A stretch of DNA of 64,000 nt from Hysterangium stoloniferum (Eukaryota; Basidiomycota; Agaricomycetes; Hysterangiales; Hysterangiaceae): contig WHVD01000251.1 of assembly GCA_015178975.1 (NCBI GenBank), positions 26,364-90,363 on the forward strand, read 5' to 3'. Positions 35,080 to 47,648 of the stretch are shown here, piece by piece (position 1 is the first letter of the stretch; every line of letters starts with the position of its first letter). Under the pieces are notes generated by a model. That model searched no databases, was not told the origin of the DNA, and saw only the letters and a program-made list of their open reading frames with translations. A program made the translations under genes and the position numbers.

Positions 35080-37300
35080 GGTTGGGGGTTGTGTTACCTC
35101 TCTGTGCATTCATGAGTTTACTCATCTTAATGCATCCGCTCTTTTGAACTCTGACTCATTTTTTATTAAACTTATGTCTAATATGATTCCAAAATTCATT
35201 TTTTCAGCACTCATAAATTCCTGCTTGACTCATTGTTTTTTAGATACAAAATTCACACAAAAAAATCTGTTATCAACTTATCCAATAAATCCAGTCAGAC
35301 TCTGACTTTTTGATGGCACAAGTAATTTGGTTATCACCCAAGCTTGCAACCTATCTATCCAGTTCCTGTGTGGAACATCTCAGTTGGTCACTTGTCCTAG
35401 GACATAACTGGCTTACCTGATACAATCCATTGACTGGGTATCAAACAGTATAACTTTCTGGACACCTGCAGCACCCAAGATAATTGTATCTGACATGGGC
35501 TCCACAGCACTATGGCCTTCCTGGCCCCTGTGATCCCTATGGCATCCATGGCTTCCCCACGGCACCTCCGTCTATTTCTCTCATTAATGCTGCAGTATTT
35601 ATTAGAGGTATATTCACTTCTATCTAAAGAGACAGCAACATAGTCGCATGTCAACAGGTCTAACAATGGACAAAGGACCACAAAAGTGGATGGATCCCAG
35701 GCATTCACTATCAATTTGAAAATTGATGAAGCAACCGGTTGTTTTTCAACTCTGGCATCTGAGCAATCCACTGACTAGAAGGCATCCCCAAGAAATATCA
35801 TGATTTCATGGATGTTTTCAGTAAGCACCCACAGAGATTACGACTTGAAAATCAACCTTGAAGAAGGTGCCCAGCCATCCCTTACCCACTGTCCTCCACA
35901 GAACTTTCCACAATCCGGGATTTTGTGGATGAACATTTGTCCATGGGTTTTATCAGACTCTCAAAGTCTCCTTTTGGAGCACCTGTTCTGTTTGTTAAGA
36001 AAAAGGATGGATCCCTTCGACTATGTGTTGATTTCAGAGGACTCAATGCTGTTACACAGAAGGATAAGTATCTACTCCCACTTATATCTGACCTGCTCAA
36101 CACTCCACAGAATGCCCAGATTTATACCAAGATAGACCTTAAACATACCTACCACTTGGTCCAGATCTCCATGGGAGATGAGTGGAAAACCACTTTCAAA
36201 ACCCATTATAGGGCCTTTGAGTGGTTGGTGATGCCCTTTGGGCTCACCAATGCTCTGTTTGTTTTTCAACATTTTATTTTCTCTGACATGCTTGATGTAT
36301 GTGTCATTGTTTACTTGGATGACATTCTTTTCTACTCCAAGGACCCCACAGTACATGACAAACAGGTCCACAAAGTTCTCTGGAGACTCAGACAACATGG
36401 TCTATTCGCAAATGGAAAAAAATGTACTTTTGACACAGACTCCGTAGAACATCTAAGTTTCATAATGGGACCTGATGGACTCCATATGGATGAAGCCAAA
36501 GTACAAGTCATCAAACATTGGCTGGAACCCAGAAAAGTCAAAGATATACAGTCTTTCCTCAGCTTTGCCAATTTTTACCAATGGTTTATCCATGGATATT
36601 CTGAAATCACAGTCCCCCTTACTCATCTTACATGCAAGGGCACTCCATGGAGTTTTGATGATAAGTGTCAAAAAGCTTTCAATCTTTTAAAAAATTCCTT
36701 TTCATCAGCTCCAATCCTTTCACATTGGAAACTGGACTTTCTGCTCATTGTTGAGAGGGACACCTCAGACTATGCACTTGGAGCTATACTGTCTATCCAG
36801 GACTCCAACAGAGAAGTCCACCCTGTGGCTTTTCTGTCCTGGACTTTCACCAGACCAGAGCTCAATTATGATGTTCATGACAAGGAACTCCTAGCAATTT
36901 TTGCAGCTTTCAAATCATGGCAACACTATTTGGAGGGCTCAGGAATAATTGACATTGTAACAGATCACAAAAAACCTGGAATATTTTTCAACTATGAAAA
37001 CTTTGACCTGCAAGCAAGCTTATTGGTCCAAATAGCTATCAGCCTTTAATATGATTCTCTGTTTTCAACCCAGCTGCCTTGGTGGCAAACCTGACACTTT
37101 GACTAGATGATGGGATGTCTATCCAAAAGAGGGGAGCAATGACTATGCCACAGTAAGCCCACACAACTTGAAACCCATTTTCATGAACCAGCACCATACC
37201 GCATCAGTCCATGCAATTTTTCTCATCCATCCCATCATCTGTGGAATTATCATTATGGATAATGAGAAACATTAAGATATTCTGTTGGCAATTCTGCTAG
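35080..37300 (+). pseudogene. Pol of G1: protease, RT, RNase H
   Basis: Protease region near 35160-35450 is decayed (DSG became NSC). RT runs 35925-36700 with LCVDFRGLNAVT, YTKIDLKHTYH, MPFGLTNAL and the catalytic VYLDDILFYS. RNase H (DTSDYALGAIL ... NYDVHDKELLAIFAAFKSW) follows to about 37049. Then comes the linker to CTGCTAG at 37300, where a DNA element interrupts it. The open stretch 35925-37049 is 374 codons. The continuation is at 42761. Confidence 0.9.
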
Positions 37301-37433
37301 GGAGGTTGTCCATAATCATTATAATATCAAATGTTTACTAATAAAAGCAAAATTGCTACAAAACTCCATCTTTAAATAACAGTATCTATTCTGAGACTAT
37401 TATATTGTTAGCCACCAATCATAAGAAACAATT

Positions 37434-37772
37434 TGTAATCCTGACTGCATTACCACATGGACCTCATCGCCGATCGTGCTATCATTATCTCCCAATCGCC
37501 ATCACATTGTTCCTCCGACTTGATTGAAATCTACCGTCTCACCTCTCTGCCTTGACCCCTTTTGTTCTTCCTATTTCTTGTTCCTAAAACCCCAATGAAC
37601 ACCACTCCATTGTTGACTGCAGGTATATTAGATTGACAATTGTCCTTTCTGAGGGTAGTTAGTTATTCCATCCCCCTACCAGATAGCTATCATGTTCTCC
37701 CCTTATGATCAACAAAGAGAACTTTGTCCTGTCTGTTGCTGACTGAGTGAGGCTGATACCAACAGCCTTACA
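37434..37772 (+). repeat. Left LTR of the LARD-like element
   Basis: 339 bp, TGTAATCC...CTTACA. Internal sequence starts CTTTTTTTTTGACATTG; no TGG-type tRNA primer site is visible. Confidence 0.9.
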
Positions 37773-38229
37773 CTTTTTTTTTGACATTGACAAATTATCT
37801 TACACCGTCTTGCTTACCTTTGATACCTACGACAATTCGAAATGAGATGGAGAACCCAACTTGGACCACCTCCTCTTCTCATTACACTCACCCATCGAAA
37901 CGAGACGAAGACACCAATTTGGATTACCTCCCCTCCTTGTGAAAGCCCAATGCCTAATGATCTGCTTGGCGCATTTGCACATCCAACAACCGAACGGATA
38001 CTGACACCGACATCGATCTGCAACAGACACCGACACCGATACCTAACATCTGAGGATACAACCATACTCCTCACACTGCACTTGGCTACTGTCCATGCCT
38101 ATGCTGCTTCTTTAATGCACCAACCCGAGATGGAGAACCGACTGAGGGTTACCTCCCACTCTCATGAACCACAACCTTTCATCCACATCAGTGCCCAACC
38201 GCACTGCACTGCCTACCACTGACCAATGA

Positions 38230-38640
38230 CACCAACACAATGACATACTTCACTGGACCACTGCCACACCAATATCGCCGATAACAGAAACCCATCACCG
38301 TCCCACTGACGTCACTGATAACCCAACTATACCACATCGCCATCCCACCGACGCCACCTATGAAACAACCATACCACATCGCCGTCCCACCGACAACACC
38401 GATGACACAATCATGCCAGCCGCCGTCCCACTAACGACACCGATGACACAATTATGCCATCCGCATCGCCGTCCCACTGACGACACCGATCACACGACTG
38501 TACCACATTGCAGTCTCACTGATGATACCAATGAAACAACCATACTGAACTACCATCTCACTGATGACATCAACGGAACATATCATTACCGTACTATTAC
38601 TGCTACCATTATAGCTACAGCCTACCAGTAAACTCATCTG
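38230..38640. repeat. Degenerate tandem repeats in the LARD-like element
   Basis: Units of roughly 50-60 bp around CCGTCCCACTGACGACACCG ATGACACAA, with CCATACCACATCG linkers. The spacing is irregular. Confidence 0.75.
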
Positions 38641-39149
38641 CCACTACACCACCACCATTCTTCCCTCCACCAGAACCCTTTCCATATGCCGGCTCCAGCA
38701 ACGTCAGCCTTTACAACGAGTGTCGATACTCCTGATTCTGGTTTAGCCGTCCTTCTTGCATGGCATCCGCCCATCAGGACCATCTCTCCATTGAAAAAGA
38801 TCCCATTTACTACCGACCCACAGATGCCAGACAACCCCAGACTCTGTCCAATTCCACCTTCAGACATTGACAACAATGTCTTGGATCGTCTTACCCAAGG
38901 CGTTCACACCCCATCACCTTTGCCAATCCCAAGGCTGAAGCACACTACTTGTGCAGAGCGACTGCACGCCCCGTGCTCGCATGCCAACTGCACTTCCGGT
39001 ACTATCTTCCGATACTCATCAGTATATCAATGGTAGCATACCAATGTTGTACAGTGTTCCAGAGCCTCTATCCCAACCCCTCCACCATCATTCAGTGCCT
39101 CGAGTTAACATTACAGTATTCATCCGCAACATACCCAGGATTTCAACTG

Positions 39150-39560
39150 TTACCGCTACCATAGCCAGTATTACCACTACTGCTACTGTTACCGCTACCA
39201 CGGCCAGTAATACCACTACCGCTACTGTTACCGCTACCACGGCCAGTATTACCACTACCACTACTGTTACCGCTACCACGGCCAGTATTACCGCTACCAC
39301 GGCCAGTATTACCACAGCCACTACCATTACCGCTACCGCCACTGCTCCTGCCATCTCTACCGCCACCGCTACTGCCACCGCACCAATACATCTGTAAGTG
39401 CCAACAGCGGCCACAACTACCGCTACTGCACCACTACATCTGTAAGTGCAACAGCGGCCACAACTACCGCTACTGCACCATTCCATCTGTAGGTGCCAAC
39501 AGCGACCACAACTACCATTACCATTACTGCACCACTACATCTGTAAGTGCCAACTACCAA
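39150..39560. repeat. Two short-period arrays in the LARD-like element
   Basis: 39150-39390: ACCGCTACCACGGCCAGTAT units (about 30-45 bp). 39385-39560: units of about 57 bp starting CATCTGTAAGTGCCAACAGC. Val/Ala- and Thr/Ala-rich open frames here are products of the repeats. Confidence 0.85.
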
Positions 39561-40534
39561 TGCCATATCCACCACTACCATGGATACTCCCCCACTGCCA
39601 AGATTTGACAAGCTACTACGCACATGACCGGCGCACCCATTGGCACCGAAGCCATTCCTGCGGTCCCACCATTGACTGACGAAGTTTTTAATGCAGAAAT
39701 CTTCTTGGGTGTGTGGTCACCATCACCGCGCTACAGGTTTCCGTCGACGAGAAGCTCGCTGCTCACGCTGCGCGACTTGAATTCGTGCGGTAGGACTGCT
39801 CAACTTCCCCCATTATACTGGGCCGGGACCCCGCCCGTCATCTATTCCAAGACCGCACTGCATGTGTCCATCCATCTCGTCCACGGATTGGTCTTCGCCG
39901 CTCACTGTGCGCACCTTTCCCCTCTATCCATGCCGAAATCCGTCTCCGCTGCCAGAGACGTCCTCATGCACTACCTCTACACAAAATACTCCGATCACCT
40001 CTTCGAAAAGACATACAGGGTCTATCACAACTGGCACACAGTTTCGCCGTGACGGTTTACTGTCCACTGCACACTCATTGTCTCTGCTGTCTTATGTGGC
40101 ATCCTTCAACACCTCTTGTTCAACATCTCCCTGGGCAAATTTACATCGGCATTGCAATCGAGGCTGCTATTACTTTCAGCCAGCATCGATTTACATGTCT
40201 GTCTTCACAGATTATGAACTCATCACGTCTGTACCCAACGACCTTGTGGCACAACTGTCCCAACACTGGCACTCTGCGTGCATCCACACCATTTTGACAT
40301 GTCTGTCCACAAATCACAATGTGTCCATACATAACACGGCAACTGTGTTCACCTGTAACACCGACGCATCCATCTCCAATGCTTCAATATGTTCATCTAT
40401 AACGCTTCAATGTGTCCATCCAGAATGCTTTGACACATCCATCTGTCACCTTTCAACGTATCCACCTGTAATGGTTGAACACATCCCTCGGCATCTACTC
40501 ATATCAACAATATCATTGGGTAGATCAGCTGCTA

Positions 40535-40912
40535 CTCACAAAATTTTCCCTTGATAATCTACAGAGCTTGTCTACTCAACAAAAGCTGTTCTTCACCAAC
40601 CTCGGTTATCACCCTACATTGGAACCAAAAACTCACAAAACAACCTATGTTCTCAGCAGCGGCACTCTGTCAAGCGTCAGACTCCCAAGAGTGGTATCAG
40701 AACCCCAGTTACAATGTTTGAGGAACTGGAGCAGCTTTATGGGGACTGCACTAACCGTCCACTCTCCAACCAGTAGTCGTCAGCTTGGAAAACATTATAA
40801 GGGAAATGCGGCAAAGTCCTGATCTGATGAACTCATTTAACGATACACCGGTGCTCCCTCGACCCGCAAATGCCTACGAAATTGTTCTGGGGTGATCATG
40901 TTGCCATTACAA
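40535..40912 (+). pseudogene. Decayed coding-like stretch in the LARD-like element
   Basis: Successive frames give protein-like text: QQKLFFTNLGYHPTLEPK, then TPVTMFEELEQLYGDCTN and ENIIREMRQSPDLMNSF ... PRPANAYEIVLG before a stop near 40895. Two frame changes are needed. No domain recognised; either a gag relic or a captured host gene piece. Confidence 0.4.
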
Positions 40913-41875
40913 ACCGTCACCCGCACACTTCACATCACACATCCTGGTGTCTCCACAAGGTGGGAATTAATGCTTGGAACCACATTGATCCCGGGTCTTG
41001 TCTACCTACACTGAGCCACATTGTTTTCATGCACCGCCATGACACACACACGTCCTGCTGCGTCATCTACATCCCCTGCCGCATCGTCTATAGGTCCCCC
41101 CGCGTCATCTTCAGGCCCCACTGCATTGTCTCTCTATGCACCGCTGCGACTCAACAACATGTCCCACCCACTCAACAACGCATCCAGCCTATTTTTTGAG
41201 GTGTCCTATCTACTTTTCGACACGTCTGGTCCACTCAATGACATGTCTACCTACATCTACATTGCAGCAACAGACACTGTCACGTATCACGCACCCCATC
41301 CCATCTTGTTGCCCACACACCCCGTTGTGTCACCTGCACGCCCCATCAAGTCTGCGCATGACCGCCACGTCCCATCTCACACAAGCCCCCTCTGGTCCTC
41401 CCACACGTATGTAGCGTCTCGACCGCACACCTTTCGGCACCGCTGTCTCAGCCCACATCCCATCTTGTACATGCCTGAACAGCCCCACCACGTCCACCAC
41501 GTCTCACGTACATCCCCTTGTCAGCCATCTCCATCGAGGTCACCAACATACCCGACTTCAAACACGCCCTCACCCTCGCTTCCTCCTCGACCCTGCATGC
41601 CATCTCCTCGCCGTCCTTCACCCCGCCTCCCAACATCATGACTTTTCAGATGATGACCCTTTCCTTCTCCTTTCACTCATGCGTATCGTCTTCAACGCTC
41701 GCCTCAGTTCCAGATGAAACAACCTCCCCCGCACATCACTGGGTATATATTCTCCATCTCAAGGCATACCTCGACGTTCAAAGCACAGCTCAATCACACG
41801 CCACTACCTTTGCCCCGAAAGGTTAAGTGGATTAGAAGTTTCAACACCATGGCAATTTTTCAGAGTGGGGAGGGG

Positions 41876-42214
41876 TGTAATCCTGACCGCATTACCACAT
41901 GGACCTCATCACCGATTGTGCTATCATTATCTCCCAATCGCCATCACATTGTTCCTCCGACTTGATTGAAATCTACCGTCTCACCTCTCCGCCTTGACCC
42001 CTTTTGTTCTTCCTATTTCTTGTTCCTAAAACCCCAATTAACACCGCTCCATTGTTGACTGCAGGTATATTAGATTGACAATTGTCCTTTCTGAGGGTAG
42101 TTAGTTATTCCATCCCCCTACCAGATAGCTATCATGTTCTCCCCTTATGATCAACAAAGAGAACTTTGTCCTGTCCGTTGCTGACTGAGTGAGGCTGATA
42201 CCAACAGCCTTACA
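41876..42214 (+). repeat. Right LTR of the LARD-like element
   Basis: 339 bp, same ends as the left copy; a few CpG-type differences (for example GATCG versus GATTG). Confidence 0.9.
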
Positions 42215-42760
42215 CAATTCTCCATATTACATCCTAAACAATTCAGAATTAATTAATAGAACCTGTTGTATATAGTTTTCCAATTTATGTAAATACTTGC
42301 TAATACTTTTGTTGTTAATTTGTTTTTTAAAAACTAAACTGTAGTTATTTCCTAGTAAAATATATGAGATGTCATTGGAAATTTTTCATCCTATGACCTT
42401 CTTTATTAAGTGAAATTACCTATATATTCTAGATATGTTGAATCAAGTAGAAATCTGTTCAGATTGACAGATCTATTCTGAAGTAATACATATGTATTTA
42501 GAGGTGCCAATGATATACATATACATGGAATGGACTATCTAAAGGTATCTATTTTTTGAAAGTATTAGTGTTTCAAACTACTAATTTTTTTCATTGTCTA
42601 CTCGTGTCCAGAAAGATTCTTTAGTTTGTAATATATGAGAGAGTTTAAAACTTTTTGAAAGTTTAAAAACCAAATTATGTTTGAATCACATCCCAGATGT
42701 TTAAATGACCTTTAGAGTATATTAGAATTTGGTATACTTAATAGTTTTCAGATATCCTCC

Positions 42761-45026
42761 TAGATCTGATAACCAAAGCACACCTTGACAACCCTGTGGA
42801 CCCCAGTCAACCCTGGTGGTCTCTTGATCAGCATGGTTTCATTAGACTTGACAATCGTATATATGTACTGGACTCCAATGACCTCCACCTCAGGATTCTC
42901 CAGTACAAACATGACCATCCACTCTTGGGACATTTGGGATTTAACAAGACTCTATCAATGATAAGAAGAGAATATACTTGGCCTGGACTCTGAGCTTCCA
43001 TTAAGCACTATTGTAAATCTTGCATTACTTGTCCACATTCCAAATCACAGTGTCACAAGCCATACAGCCTTCTGAAACAACTCCTGATACTGGAATACCT
43101 GTGGAATTCCATCTCTATGGATTTCATTGAACACCTACCAGACTCCAAAGGTTTTTCTCCTATTCTAGTCATTGTTGACAGATTCTTAAAACAAGGTATT
43201 TTCATCCCTACATATTATACCATCACATCCATGCAGTTAGTGGAACCTTTTATTATCAATGTATTTTCTAAACACAGAGTTCTCTCCCACGTAACTTCTG
43301 ATTGAGGATCAGAGTTTGTATCTCACTTCTTTACATAGATCCCTCAGGAAATCCTTGCACATGAAATTACACTTCATGTCTGGGGATCACCTGGAAGCCA
43401 ATGGACAAACCAAATGTGTCAATCAAACATTGGAACAATACCTCCATGTATATTGCAACTACCAACAGGACAATTGGAAATCCTTGTTACCACTTGCTGA
43501 ATTTGCTTACAACAATGCACCCTCAGCCACTACCAGTGTTTCTCCATTCTTTGCAAATAAAGGGTACAATCCAAATATTACAGTACACCCAGAATGGAAC
43601 CTAGCCTCTGCCTGCACTCAAGAGTTTGTCACAGACCTCCACAAGCTCCATGAGAAACTCTGGACTGCAATAAAGTCTGCCCAAGAGCAATATCAGTGGA
43701 CAGTGGATAGAAACCAGATTCCACCACTGAACTTCAAAATTGGTGATCATGTTTTTGCCAAAGCTCAATTCTTCCAGACCGTTACAACCAGAAATCCCCC
43801 CGGACTCTGGGCACTAACTTATATGCACCCATTGTCAGTTTACTGGAATTCCCACTGGACTCTGTACATCAGACTGGTCTATGTTCGACTTCATTACGTT
43901 GTGTTTCAGTCACTGGAATACCCACCAGACTCCGTCCCTGTCTATGTCCGACCTCGTCCCATGCGTCAGTCACCAGACCCCACTCGTAAAACCCGTCATC
44001 CCTCTAACAGAGCCCCATTCCCATTTTAGTCAAATGTCAAATGACCTGTCACGATTCGGACTCCACTCCCACTCCGTTTCTCATTATGGTTTATGATTTG
44101 TCACGATTTGGACTCTGCTCCATTCCATCCCATTCCTAACACCAAATTTGGTGTTTACTATTCCTGTTTTATGTTTTGTTAGTTTCATTTCATTATTACT
44201 AGATTTGGTATGTCATTCACTCCACGGTCTATTTAAACTGGCAGATATTGTACATACAATCCAGTCAGAAAATCGGCTTAGATTCCCCCCAGTAATCTAA
44301 TACATTTTCAGCTCTAAATCTCCTACTTGAATCACACCGCTCACGCTAGTCGGAGCCCACAGGCTCCGGCGCATCTATCTCTCTTACCTATCTCGACTCA
44401 TGACCTCTCAACCCACGACCTCCGACCCATGACCCCTTGACCCACAAACCCCACCTGGACTCCCCGGGATTCCCACCTGCCTGTCTGAAATTGGACAACC
44501 CAATCTCGTGAGGGCGCAGCCTATAAGCTGAAGCCAAGTCCTACTGGATAATCCGTGGGTTTCTCTGGAAACCCCCCATGTATGTACCCTAACACAGACT
44601 ACCTGTCCATCAAAGAAACTCGCTGAAAAATATTTAGGTCCATTTGAGTTAATAGCACAAGTAAGTTCAGTTTCATGGACCCTACAGCTTCCAGATAGCA
44701 TGCACGTGGTACACCCAATATTTCATGTTTCTATGCTAGAACCATGTACTGCTAACACTATCCTGGATTGCATGCAATCTCCGCCCCCTCCAGTCATTAT
44801 TGATGGAGAACAAGTCTGAAATCTCACAAATTTTAGACTCAAAAATAGATACTGTAAGCCTTGATACACTTGTAAACTGCTTTACTTGGTCAAGTGGGCA
44901 GGTTACAAGGACACAGATGAAGAGACATCATGGATTTTGGCCATGGAACTTGGTAATGCCACAGAGATTGTCACTGACTTTCACACAGCTTACCCACTCA
45001 AACTCAGACCACTATCCTCTCTCTAG
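42761..45026 (+). pseudogene. Integrase and chromodomain of G1
   Basis: Resumes at the residue after 37300: DPSQPWWSLDQHGF, zinc-binding region, SMDFIEH, then TSD followed by TGA (Arg CGA lost) at 43303-43305. The second half (GQTKCVNQTLEQYL, AEFAYNNAPSATT) is in another frame. A solo LTR (43780-44594) interrupts it, then KLAEKYLGPFE-like sequence, the LVKWAGYK chromodomain and a stop at 45024-45026. Confidence 0.88.
43780..44594 (+). mobile_element. Solo G-type LTR in G1 integrase
   Basis: 815 bp; the first base is mutated (CGTTACAACC), the end is CCTAACA. Exact duplication CAGAC at 43775-43779 and 44595-44599. Confidence 0.92.
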
Positions 45027-45219
45027 CCACAATCTGCAGACCCCATGTATATGTTGGACTCACTTCATTTATCCCTGTCACCCTATGTCTCTCTTTGCTT
45101 TTACAGGTTTCTGACTTGTTTTATTTAAGTCTTAGCAGACCTCCCACAGACTTTTATATTTCACACTTTTATTTTACTTAAACAAAAAAAATTTAATTAA
45201 ACTTTATTATTTGTTTCTT

Positions 45220-46182
45220 TCAATCTACATTTATAGGGCTATGCTTTTGCCCAACTTCATTAAACTCCTTTTGGAGTTCTACCAGCTCCCTGGGGACCCT
45301 GTCCTCATCCTCCCTGGGCTCCTCGGAACTCCCAACCTGTGGTTCCGAATACATGTACCCACCATACACCACCAAGAATACCCAGAATTCCCCATGGAGT
45401 CCCTGGAGCATCTCTACCACAGTCCCCTGCATCTGGTTGCTCTCTTCAAGCAACTGGTTCTGGGCCTCTATGCCTATGGCTATCCACCCCAAAACATCCT
45501 CCAAGCCCCCAGGCCTGTCTGAGCAACCTGATTCTTGTGCCACAGACCCTGTGAGCTCATGAACCAGTGAGCACCTCACTTTGAGGTGCACACATGGCCA
45601 ACAGCCCAGTCCCCACCTGGACTTCTGGTAACAGTCTGTGTTCCAGTCATTGCAACCAGAACACTGCAGGTCGTTCTTTGCCTTCAGGCTGACTGGAGCC
45701 ATTGTCCTTGCTTCCTGTTAGTGTGGTCAGTACCCAGACATTTCCATGGACCTGCCACTTATCCTTTGAGGGCTCTCAGCCTCTCCCTTGGACTCCGACT
45801 CAGCTTCTACCACCTTGCATTAGAAACCAAAAAGTCAGTAAGGATCGATTAGGCAAATTGTTGGGACTTAGCTTTCCCACGGCAACCACAGACCTCTCCG
45901 CAGCTGCCTTGGCATGCTCCATGCAACCTGTGCTGCCTCCTCCTCATCCTTTTTCCTCTGCTCCTCAGCCTCCTTCTCCACAACCAGTGCCACCTAGTAC
46001 TCCCTCTCTAAGTCCTCCTCAGCCTCTTTGGCCTTCTTCTCCACTTCCTCTCTTTGTCAATGCTGCTCCTCCCACTGTGCCAAGATTTGGGCAGCAGTGA
46101 GTGGAGCCTGATATGGGGAGCCTGTCGAGGGCCCAGCAGTGGTGGTTGGTCTGTGAGGCATTGGTTTTGGTCATTGGATCAT
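45220..46182 (-). pseudogene. Antisense accessory gene copy (G1)
   Basis: Best-preserved old copy of the accessory gene. Exon 3 (45714-45220) is open over about 160 codons, keeps all six cluster cysteines (CSGCNDWNTDC ... CWPCVHLKVRC) and ends SPINVD. Exon 2 lies near 45770-45830 with its donor mutated to GA. Exon 1 runs from an ATG at 46182 through a coiled-coil region broken by frameshifts. A TATA box (minus, near 46222-46232) is at the same distance as in the intact gene. Confidence 0.82.
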
Positions 46183-46370
46183 GGGGGTAATAAAGAAGAA
46201 GAAATTTCATTATTTCAAATTTTTATATAGGCTCATCGTATTTGAACCTTATCTTCCATATCACAGGACCTTTTGACACATACATGTAACTGACATGATT
46301 CTTTGACACATACTGTATGTGTAGCTGACAAACTTTATCATGTTCTAGAGCCTCTTTGGGACTTTGGCAT

Positions 46371-46383
46371 AAAGGGAGGGTAC
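46371..46383 (+). promoter_or_regulatory. Polypurine tract of G1
   Basis: AAAGGGAGGGTAC abutting the 3' LTR. Confidence 0.85.
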
Positions 46384-47197
46384 TGTTAGGACTGGAAGAC
46401 TCACCAGACTCTGGACCCTATCCTACATGCACCTGACTCACTATATCAAGTTACAGCTAAACCAGAAAACCTGCTTGACCCGGACATCAAGCCTGTCTAC
46501 ACCTGACCCCCCTGTGTCTCATGCATCAGCCACCAGACCCCACTGGGACCCACACATGTGAAAGCCTGTCTATGTCCAACCCCATTCCATGCACCAGTCA
46601 TTGGGCTCCACCTGGATAACCCGACAGCTCTTTAAGTGAGCCCCATTCCCATTATGGTCTAATGACCTGTCATGTTTTGGACTCCACCTCTGTTCCATCC
46701 TGTTCCTAATACCTAGTTTGGTGTTTACTTGTCTTGTTTCATGATTACTTGTTTAGGATTTCATTATTACTGGATTTGGTATAACATACATTCCACAGTC
46801 TATATAGTCTGGCAGATGTTGTACATACAATCCAGTCAGAAAATCAGCTTAGTTCTCCCCAGTAATCTCAGTATATTTTCTGCTCTATTCCTTTCTTTGA
46901 AACACACTGCTATTTACCTCATCAGAGCCCACAGGCTCCGACCTATCTATTGCTTGGCCTCTGACCCATCACCACCTGACCACTCAACATCTGTGGGATT
47001 CCCACAATTGACCCTCTGACCTCTCAACCCACCAACTACTCCCAGACTCCCTGGGATTCCCATCCACCTGTCTGAAATTGGATACCATGATCTCACAAGG
47101 GTGTGGGTGGTGCAGGCTATAAGCTGAAGCCAAGTCCTACTGGATTATCTGCAGGTTTCTCCAGAAACCCTCCACTAAGTACACATGCACCTTAACA
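46384..47197 (+). repeat. 3' LTR of G1
   Basis: 814 bp, TGTTAGGACTGG...CTTAACA; followed by the GCTTC duplication and then G2 pol. Confidence 0.92.
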
Positions 47198-47648
47198 GCT
47201 TCATCAACTTTTAAGTTGATAGTGAACACCGGAATCCCTCCATTTTTGTAGCTTTGATAAACACTGCAGCATTAATAAGAGAAATATATAGATGCAGGTG
47301 CTGTGGGTTCTGGGGAAGCCATGGGTGCTGTAGGGATCACAGGGGCCACTGAGGCCACAGTGCTGGGAAGGCTATAGGTGCCATGGAGGCCATGTTGGAT
47401 ACAATTATCTCAGGCACCATGGGTGTCCAGAAAGTTATACTGTTTGATACCCAGTCAATCAATGGATTGTATTGGGTAAGCCAGTTATATCCTAGGACAA
47501 CTGAGCAACTTGAGTCCAACTGGGTCACATAGAAAGTGACCAACTGAGATGTTCCACACAGGAACCAGATGGGTAAGTCACAAGCTTGGGTGATAACCAA
47601 ATTGCTTGTGCCATCGAAAAGTCGGAGTCCAACCAGATTTATCAGATG

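Larger units (their letters stand above)
37434..42214 (+). mobile_element. Non-autonomous LTR element (LARD-like), 4781 bp
   Basis: Two 339-bp LTRs (37434-37772, 41876-42214), beginning TGTAATCCTGAC and ending CAGCCTTACA, differ at only a few positions. An exact duplication CAATT flanks it (37429-37433, 42215-42219), and a purine tract CAGAGTGGGGAGGGG precedes the right LTR. The 4.1-kb interior has no recognisable gag, protease, RT or integrase in any frame, only satellite-like repeats and decayed coding-like pieces. It must have been mobilised by another element's proteins. Near-identical LTRs mean a recent insertion. Confidence 0.88.
37301..42760. mobile_element. Small DNA element holding a complete LTR element
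   Basis: Splits the G1 pol sequence GCAATTCTGCTAG|ATCTGATAACC exactly, as shown by the undisturbed copy at about 10955. The ends are GGAGG/CCTCC, with TAG repeated on both sides (37298-37300, 42761-42763). Without the LTR element it is about 674 bp of AT-rich non-coding DNA. Terminal inverted repeats are short, so the class is uncertain. Confidence 0.6.
30557..47197 (+). mobile_element. Full-length gypsy element G1 with nested insertions
   Basis: 5' LTR 30557-32946, PBS 32947-32960, gag from 32982, pol to 45026, antisense accessory gene, PPT, 3' LTR 46384-47197. An exact target duplication GCTTC lies at 30552-30556 and 47198-47202. Insertions inside: Tc1 (31090-32675), solo LTR (33027-33837), DNA element with an LTR element inside (37301-42760), solo LTR (43780-44594). 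About 8 kb of 16.6 kb is own sequence. All genes are broken and CpG is depleted, so it is old. It sits in G2. Confidence 0.92.

Noticed and set aside
39088-39486. Val/Ala-rich 132-codon open frame in the LARD-like element
   Set aside because: Produced by short-period tandem repeats; no initiation context or conservation.
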